A DNA stretch of 64,000 nucleotides from Bog-756 sp963812885 (GCA_963812885.1 CAWEWZ010000001.1:62001-126000); one strand, 5' to 3'. Counted from the stretch's first letter, positions 17,377-28,251 are shown. Numbers and translations are program-made. Notes: generated by a model from the sequence alone, not told the origin.

Positions 17377-18575
17377 ATGACCACCGTGACCCGGCCCGAC
17401 ACCCTGCTTCCCGATCCCGAGCCGAGGGACGTGCGCTACACGGTGATCTCGGTCGACGATCACCTGGTCGAGCCTCCGGACATGTTCGAGGGCCGTCTCC
17501 CCAGCCGGTTCGCCGACCTGGCACCGCAGGTGGTCGAGAACTCCAAGGGTTTCCAGCTCTGGCAGTTCGACGGCAACCTCTATTCACAGGTCGGGATGAA
17601 CGCGGTGGCCGGGCGGCGTCCGGAGTGCGTCACCCTGGAGCCGACACGCTTCGAGGACATGCGCCGCGGGTGCTGGGACATCGACGCCCGCATCTGCGAC
17701 ATGGACATCAACGGGGTGTGGGCGTCCCTCAACTTCCCCTCCCAGATCACCGGCTTCTCGGGACGGGTCTTCTCGGCCGCCAAGGACCCCGAGCTCGGGA
17801 CTGGCCGTGACCCGGGCCTGGAACGACTGGCTCTACGAAGCGTGGTGGCAGCCGTATCCCGATCGCATCATCCCGTGCGGCATCACCTACCTCGCCGACC
17901 CCGAGCTCGGGGCGGCGGAGATCCGGCGGAACGCCGAGCGCGGGTTCCGGTCGGTGACCCTCCCCGAGCGTCCGCACCGGATCGGGCTCCCCAGCCTCTT
18001 CTCGGGTCACTGGGACCCGATCATCGCCGCGTGCGAGGAGACCGACACGGTCGTCTCGCTGCACGTCGGGTCCTCGGGAATGCCGGACATGCCCGAGGAC
18101 AGCCCGATGGTCGCACTCGGTGCCACCCTGTTCGGCCAGATGTCCCTGTCGGCCTGCGCCGAGTGGATCTGGTCGGGCCTGCCGGCGCGCTATCCGGCGA
18201 TCAACATCGCCATGAGCGAAGGGGGGATCGGCTGGGTGGCCATGCTCCTCGACCGGCTCGACAACATCGTGGAGCGGTCGGGCTATGGACGGGACTACGA
18301 CCCGTCAGGGCTACTGCCGGCCGAGGTACTGGCCCGGAACTTCTGGTTCTGCACGATCGACGATCCGTCCACCATCGGGACCCGTCACCGGATCGGGATC
18401 GATCACATCATGGTGGAGGTCGACTATCCCCACGGTGACTCGACATGGCCGGACACCCAGGACGTCATCGAACGGTGTTGGGGCCATCTGCCCGTCGAGG
18501 ATCTCCGCAAGATGACCCACCAGAACGCGGCCCGACTGTACCGGTGGCCGCCTCCCCGACGATCCCGTCCCGTGA
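17377..18575 (+). CDS. Amidohydrolase-2 family protein, frame break at 17800
   Basis: TIM-barrel metal-dependent hydrolase or decarboxylase-like protein. It begins YTVISVDDHLVEPPDMF, the Asp-x-His entry of the family. After a surplus A at 17800 the next frame continues LAVTRAWNDWLYEAWW, then VSLHVGSSGMPD and VEVDYPHGDSTWPD, the conserved C-terminal metal region. The open frame then runs without a stop into the class II aldolase at 18572. One further surplus base near 18541 would give the ending LYGGRLPDDPVP and a TGA at 18573-18575, overlapping the aldolase GTG as GTGA. I favour two genes over a true fusion. The RBS GGGGAG precedes the ATG. Confidence 0.78.
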
Positions 18576-19322
18576 CCGGGGCGTCGTTCGTGCCCACGTC
18601 GGGCTCACTGCTTCCCGAACTGACCGCACGCCAGGAACTCGTCCTCCTGGCCCGCACCTTGTGGCGCGAGGGCTACGACGACCACCTCGCCGGCCACATC
18701 ACCTACCGGCAACCCGACGGGACGCTGCTGTGCAACCCGTGGCTCCTGCTGTGGGAGGAGATCCGGCCCGAGGATGTCCTGGTCATCGACCTCGACGGGA
18801 AGGTCCTGGACGGCGATTGGCCGGTCCCCCTCGGCATTCCGCTCCATCTCGAGCTGCACCGTCAACGCCCCGACGTCGTGGTGGCCGTGCACAGCCACCC
18901 TCGGTACGCCACCATCTGGGCCGACCTGGCCCGCATCCCCCCCTGTTACGACCAGAGCTCGGCCCTGGGCGGCGGCGAACTCGTGGTCGTCGACGAGTAC
19001 GACGGTCCGGTCAACGCCAGGGACAGCGCCGCCCGTGCCGTGACCGCCATGGGGACCGCGGACATGGCGCTGTTGGCCAACCACGGCGTCTTCGTCACCG
19101 GGGGGAGCATCCGTGCCGCCCACCAGCGCTGCCGTCGCCCTCGAGTACCGGGCCCGGAGGGCGTGGCAGGTCGAGGCGCTCGGACCCGGACGTGAGCTTC
19201 CCGAGCCGGCCCGGTCGTTCTTCCGTGGATCCGACGGCGAGGGCTTCATCGGCTTCTTCGAGGCCATGGCCAGACAGGAGCTCCGGCTCGACCCGAGCCT
19301 GCTCGACAGAGCAGCGGTGTAG
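18572..19322 (+). CDS. Class II aldolase/adducin family protein, frame break at 19130
   Basis: Zinc-dependent class II aldolase fold (fuculose-phosphate aldolase-like). Visible are LLARTLWREGYDDHLAGHIT, VLDGDWPVPLGIPLHLELH, the metal pair in VAVHSHPRYATIWADL and the third ligand in LLANHGVFVTGGSI. At 19130 a surplus T (CAG-CGC-T-GCC) shifts the frame. The proper C-terminus continues VALEYRARRAWQVEALG and ends at the TAG at 19322. Total about 250 residues. It is coupled to the amidohydrolase, so the two probably act in one degradation route. The substrate is unknown. Confidence 0.8.
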
Positions 19323-19338
19323 GCCAACCGGGCCGCCC

Positions 19339-21067
19339 GTGTCCGAACGCATCGAGATCGTCCTCTCGGTCTTCAGGTCGGCGTTCGGCAACGCCACCTT
19401 GCGCGTGGTGGGAGTCGCCTACGCGCTGTTCAGCACGGCAGAGTTCGGAATCTGGCTGGTCCTGCTGGTCATCGCCTACGAGCACGGCGGCCCGACGGCG
19501 AGCATGACCATGGTGCTGGTTCAACTGGTCCCTTGCATCGTGATCGGTCCGTTCATCGGCTCCTTTGCCGATCGCCGCCGTCCGAGCCGGGTCCTGGGCG
19601 CGGGCTACGGGCTCCAGGCGCTGTCGATGGCCGGTGTCGCCGCTGCCGTCGGCTTCGGCGCACCGCTGTTGGCGATCTACCTGTTGGCGCCGCTCACCGC
19701 CCTCAGCCTCACCGTCACCCGACCGGCGCAGGCCGCCCTCCTGCCCGCCATCGTCCGCACGCCCGACGAGCTCACCGCGGCCAACGTGATGACAGGCTGG
19801 ACCGAAGGTGCGGCCAGCCTGGCCGGGCCGGCGGTGGCCGGGGTACTGCTGACCCTGAGCGGTCCCGGGCTGGCGGTGGCCGGGATGGCCGCCATGTCCG
19901 GTGTCTCTACGCTGCTCGTCGCCGGGGTGGACGGCCCGGCGGCGGCGGTATCGACTGATGACGGCGGCTCGGCCGGTGCCGACAACGGCGGGCCGGCATC
20001 GGTCGGGACCGGCGTCAGGTCCAACCTGGCGGCGACGGCCCGCAACCCGCAGGTGCTCGTTCTCCTCATTCTCCATTCCTTCTATTACGTGCTCATCGGC
20101 TCGCTCGACCTCCTCTGCGTCATCCTCGCCCTGACCGTCCTCCACCTGGGCCAGGGCGGTGCCGGCTACCTGAACGCCGCCCTCGGGGCGGGGGCGTTGC
20201 TGGCCGGGCTGGTCACCGCATTCCTGGTCGGTCGGCGCCACCTCTCGCATACCCTCACCCTCTCGCTGGCCACCGCGGTTGCCGCCCTGGCTCTGATCGC
20301 CGGCGTCACCCAGGTGGCAGTGGTGTTCGTGCTCATCGCCACGGTCGGTCTGGCCGGTACCGTCTTCGACATCACCGGGCGCACCCTCCTCCAGCGGGCG
20401 GCCCCGCCCGACGCCATCGCCGGTTCATTCGCCATCTTCGAGTCCATGACCGACTTCGGGCTGGCGACGGGTGCCGTCCTGGTGCGGGTGGCCATCGGCG
20501 TCGGCGGCATACGGGCGGCGCTGGTGGCGCCGGCGGTGCTCGCCGTCGTGCTCATCGCCGTGCTCTGGCGCCAGCTGTCCAGGATCGACGCCGTCGGCCA
20601 CGATTCCCCAGGTGGAGATCCAGCTGTTGCGATCGCTCCCCATCTTCGCCGCGCTCGGACCACCCTCGCTCGAAGGCGTGGCCCGCGAACTGCGACCCGA
20701 GCAGGTGCGGGCCGGGGCGGTCGTGATCACCGAAGGGGAGCCGGGCAGCCGGTACTACGCGGTGGCCGACGGCCGGTTCGACATCACCCGGGGCGGGCGG
20801 TTGGTCGGGACGGCCGGCCGGGGCGACGGGTTCGGCGAGATCGCCCTGGTCCGCAACGTGCCCCGCCAGGCAACCGTGACCGCGGTCACCGACGGCCTGG
20901 TCTACTCCCTCGACAAGGCCCCTTTCGTCCAGACCCTGTCCGGCCACGCCTCCGCCGCGTCGGCGGTGGGGGAAGTGGTCGACCAGCATCTGGCCGCCGG
21001 GCCGCTGATCGGAGAGGCGGAGCCGGGCGGTGAGCGCGACCGGGACGCGGACGGGGCTCCGGGCTGA
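19339..21067 (+). CDS. MFS transporter fused to a cyclic-nucleotide-binding domain, frame break near 20596
   Basis: Residues 1-415 are an MFS permease with 10-12 hydrophobic segments (GPFIGSFADRRRPSRVLG is the loop 2-3 motif). After a surplus G near 20596 the next frame continues ATIPQVEIQLLRSLPIFAAL and a complete cNMP-binding beta barrel (VVITEGEPGSRYYAVADGRF, then GDGFGEIALVRNVPRQATV). MFS-cNMP fusions are known in actinobacteria; ligand control of transport is inference. About 575 residues in total. The start is GTG 19339, with no clear RBS. It lies 16 bases after the aldolase and may belong to the same operon. Confidence 0.8.
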
Positions 21068-21079
21068 TCCGGAAACCGT

Positions 21080-21649
21080 TCAGGACGTCATGCCGCCCAG
21101 GCCCACCAGGCCCCGGGCCAGCTCGATCTCTCCCATGTGACGGAGGCCGTGCTGATAGATCCAGCACTCGGCCGCATCGAGCAGGGTGATCCCGTCGGGT
21201 CCGGCCACCCGGGCACTGTAGGTACTCGCCACCTGGGGCGGGAGCGGGCGGCCGATGACGATCCGCTCCAGTTCGGCGGGATCCAGCGTGTCCAGCCACC
21301 CCTCGGTGCGGGCGAACACCAGGCCCATGTAGTCACGGAAGGACGCATAGTCACCGATCCGCTGGTGGACCATCTCGTCCACGGTCCGGTGTTTGCCGTG
21401 GTCTGCGATGGCCGGTCGCACCCGTGCTTCCCAACTGTCGTCCCACAGCGGGGGCGTGCCGGTCATCAGCATGAAGGACGCATCCATCATGTTCACGATG
21501 TGGAACAGGCTGAAGGCGATGGGCAGCACCCCCTCGCGTTCGAAGTGGTTGACCTGGTCGATGTCCATCGTCGCCACCGCATCGTCGTACAACGAGTGCA
21601 TGGCGCGCATCCGTCGCTGCAGCGAGTCGAGCGCCAGTTCGCCTGCCAT
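21080..21649 (-). CDS. DinB-superfamily protein
   Basis: A 189-residue four-helix-bundle protein. FSLFHIVNMMDASF and the C-terminal YQHGLRHMGEIELARG supply the histidines expected of the DinB metal site. DinB-like proteins include thiol-dependent transferases, but the co-substrate here is unknown. I chose the ATG at 21649, preceded closely by AGGAGG; another ATG lies four codons upstream. It is convergent with the MFS-cNMP gene and divergent from the TetR-type regulator at 21791. Confidence 0.7.
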   Translation of the reverse strand: MAGELALDSLQRRMRAMHSLYDDAVATMDIDQVNHFEREGVLPIAFSLFHIVNMMDASFMLMTGTPPLWDDSWEARVRPAIADHGKHRTVDEMVHQRIGDYASFRDYMGLVFARTEGWLDTLDPAELERIVIGRPLPPQVASTYSARVAGPDGITLLDAAECWIYQHGLRHMGEIELARGLVGLGGMTS

Positions 21650-21790
21650 GGTCCTCCTCATCGGCCGGGGTCCTGCGACGACCCCGCCGTTCGTCTGCCG
21701 GGCCAGGCTACGCCACCCACCAGCCGACCAGAAACGGCGGTCGTCAATAGCAGGTGGGAGACCGGGTCAGCCGGTAACCTCGCGCCCGGG

Positions 21791-22468
21791 ATGGCCACTG
21801 CCACTGACGCCAATGACACCGGGTCGACCCGGCCGGACGGCTCTGCCGGTGGACCGGTGGTCGTCGACCCTCCGCCGGCCACCACCGACGGACGTCAGCT
21901 GCGGCGCCAGCGCAACCGTGAAGCGGTCGTCGAAGCGCTCCTCGATCTCTATTCCGAAGGCAATCTCAACCCCGGCACCGAGGAGATCGCCACCCGGTCG
22001 GGACTCTCACCCCGCTCGCTCTTCCGGTATTTCGACGACGTCGACGATCTCATCCGAACCGCCGTCGACCGCCAGCGGAGGCGAGCCATCCCCCTGGTGC
22101 CGATCGACGCCCCGGTCGACGCACCACTGGCGATGAAGGTCACCGCCCTCGTCGACCAGAGGTTCCGCCTCTTCGCCGTGGTCGGCAACGCCGCCGCCGT
22201 CTCGAGGCTGCGGTCGCCGTTCCAGCCACTGCTGGCCGCCGAGTTGGCCCGCAACCGGGCCTTCCTACGGTCGCAGATGGGCACCCTCTTCGCCCCGGAA
22301 CTGGCGGCCATGGGACCCGAGGCTGCGGCACGGTCACTGGCCATGGCCGACGTGGTCGCCTCGTTCGAGTCGCACCACCTCCTCCGCCACGACCAGGGGC
22401 TGTCCACGGCACAGGCAAAGGCGGCGATGGCCGGTGCGCTGATCGCCATCCTCGGCCACCCCAGCTGA
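21791..22468 (+). CDS. TetR-family transcriptional regulator
   Basis: A 225-residue protein. After a disordered N-terminal 40 residues comes the TetR helix-turn-helix (VVEALLDLYSEGNLNPGTEE, then IATRSGLSPRSLFRYFDDVD). The C-terminal helical domain is not conserved, so the ligand is unknown. The ATG follows TAACCT by ten bases, with a very short leader and no RBS. It is convergent with the efflux pump gene that ends at 22489, and could regulate that pump or the DinB gene. Confidence 0.85.
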   Translation: MATATDANDTGSTRPDGSAGGPVVVDPPPATTDGRQLRRQRNREAVVEALLDLYSEGNLNPGTEEIATRSGLSPRSLFRYFDDVDDLIRTAVDRQRRRAIPLVPIDAPVDAPLAMKVTALVDQRFRLFAVVGNAAAVSRLRSPFQPLLAAELARNRAFLRSQMGTLFAPELAAMGPEAAARSLAMADVVASFESHHLLRHDQGLSTAQAKAAMAGALIAILGHPS

Positions 22469-22488
22469 CGGCGGGCGCGGCCGGCCGG

Positions 22489-24535
22489 TTACACCACCGC
22501 GGGTCGCGCCTCGGACCGGGCGTCGGCCAGCAGCTTGTCGTCGTCGGCCAGCAGAGCCTTGGCCAGGTTGCGGATCATCGCCACCACCTCGGGGTGGGTC
22601 TCGGGGTCCCACCCCTCGAGCAGGTCGGTCATCGAGTCTCGGCGGGCGGCGGCAAGTCGATCGAGGGCGGACTTCCCCGATTCGGTGAGAACCAGCTCGC
22701 TCTCCCGATCACTGCCGCTCCTGGCCACCATGCCCGCGGCCACCAGGGAGTCGACCGCCGCCTCCAGCCGTTCGGGCTCGACCTTGAGGCGAGGTGCCGA
22801 CCGACCCGAGGCTGCACCCGGGACGGTCGGCCAGCCGGTACAGCATCCAACACGCCCGCGGGTCGAGCTCGAGTCCGGCCCGCGAGGCCAGGGTCTCGTA
22901 CAGCTCGCGCCGGTTCTCGCGGCTGGCGGCACGCTCGAGAATGCGCTGGATCTCTCCGAGCGACGTCCGGGGCTCGGGGATGCCCAGGTTCTCGGCCGGC
23001 TCCGAGCTCCGGATCGACTTGCGCAGCTCGAGCTCGGGGAGCGTCCAGCTGAGCAGGAAGGCCACGAAGGCGATGGGCACGCCGATGAGGAACAGGGTCT
23101 GGATGGTGTGGGCGATGCCCTGGATGACGCCGGCCTCGACGGCCGGAGGGAGCTGGTGGATGGCCGACGGGTTGTCCGCGTTGAGGTTGAAGCCGGCCGG
23201 CACCTTGCTCAGGTGCAGCGCATTGAGGACGTTGCGGACCACCAGGTTGGCGTAGACGGCTCCGAACACCGCGGTGCCGAAGCAGCCGCCGATCATCCGG
23301 AAGAAGGTGGTCCCCGATGTCGCCGTTCCCAACTCCTCATAGGGGACGGCGTTCTGGACGGCCACCACCAGCACCTGCATGACCAGGCCGAGCCCGAAGC
23401 CGAAGACGACCATGTAGCCGGCGATGGTCCAGGAGCCGGTGGCGACGCCGATCATCGACATGAGGTAGAGGCCGATGGTCATCAGGGCCGTCCCGATGAT
23501 CGGGAAGATCTTGTACCGGCCCCACCTGCTGACCACCTGTCCCGAACCGATGGAGGCGACCAGCAGCCCGCCCATCAACGGGAAGAGGCGGACGCCCGAC
23601 TCGATGGGACTGACGCCTCGCACGTCCTGGAAGAAGAGGGGCAGGAAGGTCAGGGCACCGAACATGGCGAACCCGACCACGAACCCGATGGCGCTCGCCG
23701 AGCGGAACACCGAGGTGGCGAACAGGCTCAGCGGGATGACCGGTTCGCGGGCCCGGCGCTCGGCCAGGACGAACGCCACCCCGAAGACGACCCCGGCCAC
23801 CACCAGTCCGAGCATGAACGGGGACGACCACGGGTACGAGGTGCCGCCCAGGCTGGTGTAGAGCACCAGGGCGCTGGCCGAGAGGGCCAGCGTCGCCGTG
23901 CCCAGGTAGTCGATGACCCGGTGCACGCGGCTCAGGGCCCCGGGCAAGGTGAAGGTGGTGATCACCAGGGCGACGGCACCGATGGGGATGTTGATGTAGA
24001 AGATCCACCGCCAGCTCAGGTAGTCGACGAACACGCCTCCGATCAGCGGCCCGATCACCGTGGTGATGCCGAACATGGCCATGAACAGCCCCATGTAGCG
24101 ACCGCGCTCGCGTGGGGAGACCACGTCCCCGACGATGGTCTGGGCCCCGACCATCAGGCCCCCACCGCCCAGTCCCTGCACCGAGCGGAAGACGATCAGC
24201 TCGAGCATGGAGTGACTGAGACCGCTCAGAGCGGAGCCGATCAGGAAGATGACGATGGCGGCCTGAAAGAAGAACTTGCGCCCGAACTGGTCACCGAGCT
24301 TTCCCCACAGCGGCGTCGAGACGGTGGAGGTCAACAGGTACGCCGTCACCACCCAGGTGATGTGGGAGGCGCCGTGCAGGTCACCCACGATGGTGGGAAG
24401 CGCGGTGGCCACCACGGTCTGGTCGAGGGCGGCCAGGAACATGCCCAGGATGAGGGCGCCGATGATGACCAGGACCCGCCGGTGGGACAGGGAGATGGGC
24501 GGCTCGGCCATCACCGCTGTCGACGCTTCGGTCAT
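22489..24535 (-). CDS. DHA2/EmrB-QacA MFS efflux pump with C-terminal winged-helix-like domain, frame break near 22818
   Basis: The 14-segment drug:proton antiporter topology is clear. It has LAALDQTVVATALPTIVGDL in helix 1, GKLGDQFGRK in loop 2-3 and GGGGLMVGAQTIVGD in helix 5. About residue 530 the membrane part ends. A helical linker (SLGEIQRILERAASRENRRE) leads into a MarR-like segment, CWMLYRLADRPG. After a surplus G in the CCCGGG run near 22818 this continues in the next frame as RLKVEPERLEAAVDSLVAAG and ESELVLTESGKSALDRL. The start at 24535 has GGGGAG seven bases upstream. The cargo is unknown. The C-terminal domain on an exporter is unusual. Confidence 0.8.
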
Positions 24536-24687
24536 CGCTTCACTCCCCACTGGGCAGCCACGGCGCCGGCGGTCTCATCCTACGGGGACGACCCGACCAG
24601 CTTCGACGTGGTCGGGTCCGCCGTGGGGGCGGGTGGAGGAAGCCCGACGGCCGCTCGACGCCGGGCTCACCAGGACGTCTTCCAGGC

Positions 24688-25464
24688 TCAGCCCGGCTGC
24701 CCGCGGATCGACCTGACCAGACCGGGCAGGTCCGACTCGTCGATCCGGGCCGCGGCCCGCAGGGAGGCCCGGCCGAGCGAGGACCCGAAGGGCAGGGCAT
24801 CGACCAGCCCCCGGCCCACCCAGCTCCGGACGAGGCGCAGCTCGGTCGATCGGGTGAGGGCCCGCTCGTCGATGGCCCGCCCCTTGGACATCAACGCGGC
24901 ATTGGTCAGGAGCCGCACTTCGCTCCGGTCGACCACGATGCCCGATTCGTTGAGTCTGCGCACCAGGTAGGAACCGGCGTTGTACCAGTCGCAGAACCCG
25001 TGGACCACCGAAGCCACCTGGCCCACCGCTCCGTCGATGGCCAGGGCCAGCACCGGCCCTCCTTCCAGGGTGCTGGCGGCGGCCGCGGTGACCAATGCCA
25101 GTTGCACCGCACCCATGGCGGTGGAGATCGAGCGACCCTGGCGTGAGGCCAGCAGCTCCACGCCCGTCTGGTCATAGAGGACGGCAGGGTGGTCGAGGAC
25201 CTGGCCCGACATCCAGTCGAGCAACCGCGGCGGGGCCGCCCTCACCTGGGTGCGGACCCGTTGCAGGCGCCCCCGGCCACCGGAGATGGCGGCCCGTCCC
25301 ACGCTTCCGAATGCGGATTCGAGTTGGGCGGCGGCCTCGGAGGGGAGGCCCTCCGGACGCAGGAGGGATCGGAAGGCCTGGGCGGAGCGGGCCCGGGCCC
25401 GGGCCAGACGGGATGCCCGGTGATCCGGTGGTCCCGGTCCGGATTCCGGCTCCACGTGGGTCAC
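24688..25464 (-). CDS. Hypothetical protein with amphipathic and hydrophobic segments
   Basis: A 258-residue basic protein that I do not recognise. The first 90 residues are Arg-rich and helical. About residues 110-150 form a moderately hydrophobic stretch (STAMGAVQLALVTAAAASTL, VLALAIDGAVGQVASVV), followed by HGFCDWYNAGSYLVRRLNES. The C-terminal third is helical (LVRSWVGRGLVDALPFGSSL). It could be a peripheral membrane protein. The GTG start follows CAGACT plus six bases, a candidate leaderless start. A 136-base gap separates it from the divergent-side promoter region of the efflux pump. No function is claimed. Confidence 0.55.
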   Translation of the reverse strand: MTHVEPESGPGPPDHRASRLARARARSAQAFRSLLRPEGLPSEAAAQLESAFGSVGRAAISGGRGRLQRVRTQVRAAPPRLLDWMSGQVLDHPAVLYDQTGVELLASRQGRSISTAMGAVQLALVTAAAASTLEGGPVLALAIDGAVGQVASVVHGFCDWYNAGSYLVRRLNESGIVVDRSEVRLLTNAALMSKGRAIDERALTRSTELRLVRSWVGRGLVDALPFGSSLGRASLRAAARIDESDLPGLVRSIRGQPG

Positions 25465-25604
25465 CCCACGAGTCTGGTGACCGCCTGCCGGGTGCGCAAG
25501 GGCGCCTGCGGTGGTGGCGCCCCGAGCGGCCTACCATCGTGGCGTATCGCACGTCCTCCGACCACGGGGGGCAGGACGCGGAACCAGAGAAGGGGAGACC
25601 GGGC

Positions 25605-27215
25605 ATGGCCCTGGACATCGGGCGCAGAAGACTGGGGCGGGAGATCGGCATCGCCCGTGACGCGGGCCGGCCGACGCCCGGTGTGGTGATCGTGGGAGCC
25701 GGGCTCTCCGGACTGGCCTTCGCCATCCAACTGGTCCGATCGGGCACACGGGACTTCGCCATCGTCGAGCAATCCGACGGGGTCGGCGGCACCTGGCGGG
25801 ACAATACCTATCCGGGGAGCGGATGCGACGTCCCCTCCCACCTGTACTCACTCTCCTTCTTCCCGAAGTCCGACTGGACACGCCGCTTCGCCGACCAGCC
25901 GGAGATCCTCTCCTACGCCGAACGGTGCGTCGACCGGTTCGAGCTCGGACCGCATCTGCGTCTCGGAACCACCGTGCAGCGGGCCGAGTTCGACGAGACC
26001 CAGCAGCGGTGGCGACTGGTGCTGGCCTCGGCCGGCGGGGAGGAGCAGATCGAGGCCGACACGGTCATCTTCGCCTGCGGTCAGCTCAACCGTCCCCATG
26101 TACCCGATCTTCCCGGCCTCGGGGACTTCACCGGTCCGATGTGGCATTCGGCCCGGTGGGACCACGGCTGCGACCTGGCCGGGAAGCGGGTGGCCGTGGT
26201 GGGGAGCGGGGCGAGCGCCATCCAGTTCGTCCCGCCGGTGGCCGAGCGGGCCGCCGCGCTCACCATCTACCAGCGCACTCCGAACTACGTGGGCCCGAAG
26301 AAGGACCGTCCGTACCGGGCCCGGACCCGATGGTTGTTCGACCACGTAGCCGCCATCGAGCGGGCCTACCGCTGGTGGATCTACTGGAGCCTCGAGTACC
26401 GGTGGATCTGGTTCCGCAAGGACAGTTGGGCCGGCGGCAAGCTGAGCGCAGCTCTTCGCCAAGGAGATCCGGAACCAGGTCGTGTCCGAGCGTCTCCCCG
26501 AGGAGTCGGTCGTCCCCGACTACCCAGTCGGCTGCAAGCGCATTCTGATCTCCAATGACTGGTACCCCGCCCTGAGCAGGGCCACCGTCGAGGTGGTCGA
26601 CCGGCCCATCGACCACATCGAGGCCGGCACGGTGGTGACCACGGACGGGCGGCGCCGGCCGGCCGATGTCCTGATCTTCGGCACCGGCTTCTCCACCACC
26701 GACTTCCTGGCCCACATCCCGGTGACCGGCGAAGGGGGCCGCACCCTGGCCGAGGAGTGGCACGACGGCGCCCACGCCTACCTGGGTACCGCGGTGCCGG
26801 GCTTTCCGAACTGCTACTTCCTCTACGGCCCGAATACCAACCTGGGCCACAACTCGATCCTGTTCATGGTGGAACGCCAGATCAACCTCATCCTGCAGGC
26901 CATGGCCGTCCAGACCCGGTCCCTCGGCACGGCGACCGCACCCCTGGTCGAGGTGGCCCCCGAGGCCTACCGCCGGGACGACCACCGCACCCAGTCCCTG
27001 ATGGCCACGCACCGCATGGGTGGCCGGCTGCACGAGCTGGTACAAGAACGCCTCCGGGCGGGTGACCAACAACTGGCCCACCTGGACCTTCCGCTACTGG
27101 TACGACACCCTGCGCCTGCGGCCGGCGGATCTCGGGGTCACCGGCGGGTCGCCGGGCCCGCCCGACCACGGCCGCCGGCCCCGCCGAGATGCCGGCCCGG
27201 TCACCGTCGGGTTAG
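25605..27215 (+). CDS. Flavin-containing monooxygenase (Baeyer-Villiger type), two or three frame breaks
   Basis: FAD/NADPH monooxygenase. The FAD site is VVIVGAGLSGLAFA, the Baeyer-Villiger fingerprint FTGPMWHSARW is complete, and the NADPH site is VAVVGSGASAIQFV. The frame breaks at 26451 (GCA-G-CTC), then continues LFAKEIRNQVVSERLPEE. It breaks again at 27010 (ACG-C-ACC), then continues TAWVAGCTSWYKN and VTNNWPTWTFRYWYDTLR, a family C-terminal signature. A third shift near 27150 would place the stop at the TAG at 27213-27215. I chose the ATG at 25605 after AGGGGAGACC. The substrate (ketone or sulfide) is unknown. Confidence 0.82.
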
Positions 27216-28177
27216 GACCCGATGTGATCGGCCGGGATGGTCCCCAGCCGGCCGGCCTGGTAGTCCTCGAAGGCCTGGGCCACCTCTTCCTTGGTGTTCA
27301 TCACGAACGGGCCATAGGCGTAGACCGGCTCGCGGATGGGTCGCCCGCCGAGGATGAGGACATCCAGGTTGGGAGTGCGAGACTCCTGGTCGGTGTCGGC
27401 GGTCACGGTGAGCGAGCCCCCGTCCCCGAACACGGCCAGCCGGCCGGTGCTGACCGCATGCCCGTCGGCCCCGACGGTGCCCCGGCCGCCCAACACATAG
27501 ACGAGGGCGTTGAAGTCGCTCCGCCACGGGATGTCCACCCTGGCCCCGGGGGACAGGGTGGCGTGCACCATGGCCATGGGCGAATGGGTCGAGCCGGGTC
27601 CGGCGTGGCCGCCGAGCTCGCCGGCGATGACCCGGAACAGGGCTCCCCCGTCGGGGGAAGTGAGCAGCTCGACGTTGGACGAGCCGATGTCCTGGTAGCG
27701 CGGGGCGATCATCTTGTCGGCCTTGGGCAGGTTCACCCACAACTGGATCCCGTGGAACAGCCCGCCGCTGGCCACCAGTTCCTCCGGTGGCGCCTCGATG
27801 TGGAGGATGCCTCCGCCCGCCGTCATCCACTGGGTGTCGCCGTTGGTGATCAGACCGCCGCCGCCGATCGAGTCCTGGTGCTGGAAGGTCCCGTCGATCA
27901 TGTAGGTCACCGTCTCGAAGCCCCGGTGGGGATGCCACGGGGTCCCCTTGGGCTCGCCGGGCGCATACTCCACTTCACCCATCTGATCCATGTGGATGAA
28001 CGGGTCGAGATAGCGACGGTCCACCCCGGCAAACGCCCGACGCACCGGGAAGCCCTCCCCTTCGAACCCTGCGGGGGCGGAGGTGACCGAGATCACCGGC
28101 CGCGGTGCCCCCACGGCCGGATCCGGCGCCTCGACCCTGGGTAGCGCCAGTACATCGTCCACAGTCACTGCCGGCAT
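27212..28177 (-). CDS. Pirin family protein (bicupin)
   Basis: A 321-residue bicupin. The N-terminal cupin carries the metal site HMDQMGEVEYAPG and PWHPHRGFETVTYMIDG, with the usual His/His/His/Glu set, then WMTAGGGILHIE. The second cupin has lost metal ligands, as in most pirins. The C-terminus VMNTKEEVAQAFEDYQAG is typical. Pirins include quercetinase-like enzymes and regulators; which applies here is unknown. The ATG at 28177 has AGAGAGG six bases upstream, although the frame is open to 28615. A palindrome in the upstream gap may be a MarR-type operator. Its end abuts the end of the monooxygenase gene. Confidence 0.9.
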   Translation of the reverse strand: MPAVTVDDVLALPRVEAPDPAVGAPRPVISVTSAPAGFEGEGFPVRRAFAGVDRRYLDPFIHMDQMGEVEYAPGEPKGTPWHPHRGFETVTYMIDGTFQHQDSIGGGGLITNGDTQWMTAGGGILHIEAPPEELVASGGLFHGIQLWVNLPKADKMIAPRYQDIGSSNVELLTSPDGGALFRVIAGELGGHAGPGSTHSPMAMVHATLSPGARVDIPWRSDFNALVYVLGGRGTVGADGHAVSTGRLAVFGDGGSLTVTADTDQESRTPNLDVLILGGRPIREPVYAYGPFVMNTKEEVAQAFEDYQAGRLGTIPADHIGS

Positions 28178-28251
28178 GGCCAACCTCTCTTTCGTGTCGG
28201 GCTCGCCGCCGTTTGCCGGCTCGCCCCCAACCTTCCTACCATTCAACACTA

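Noticed and set aside
18445..21033. A single 862-residue protein from the aldolase region through the MFS gene
   Set aside because: The first 290 residues are an out-of-frame reading of the amidohydrolase and aldolase. The real MFS start is at 19339.
22535..24970. 811-codon open frame on the plus strand across the efflux pump gene
   Set aside because: It lies entirely antisense to a clear MFS transporter, is dominated by His/Asp/Gly/Glu/Arg as expected from the reverse of G/C-biased codons, and has no domain.
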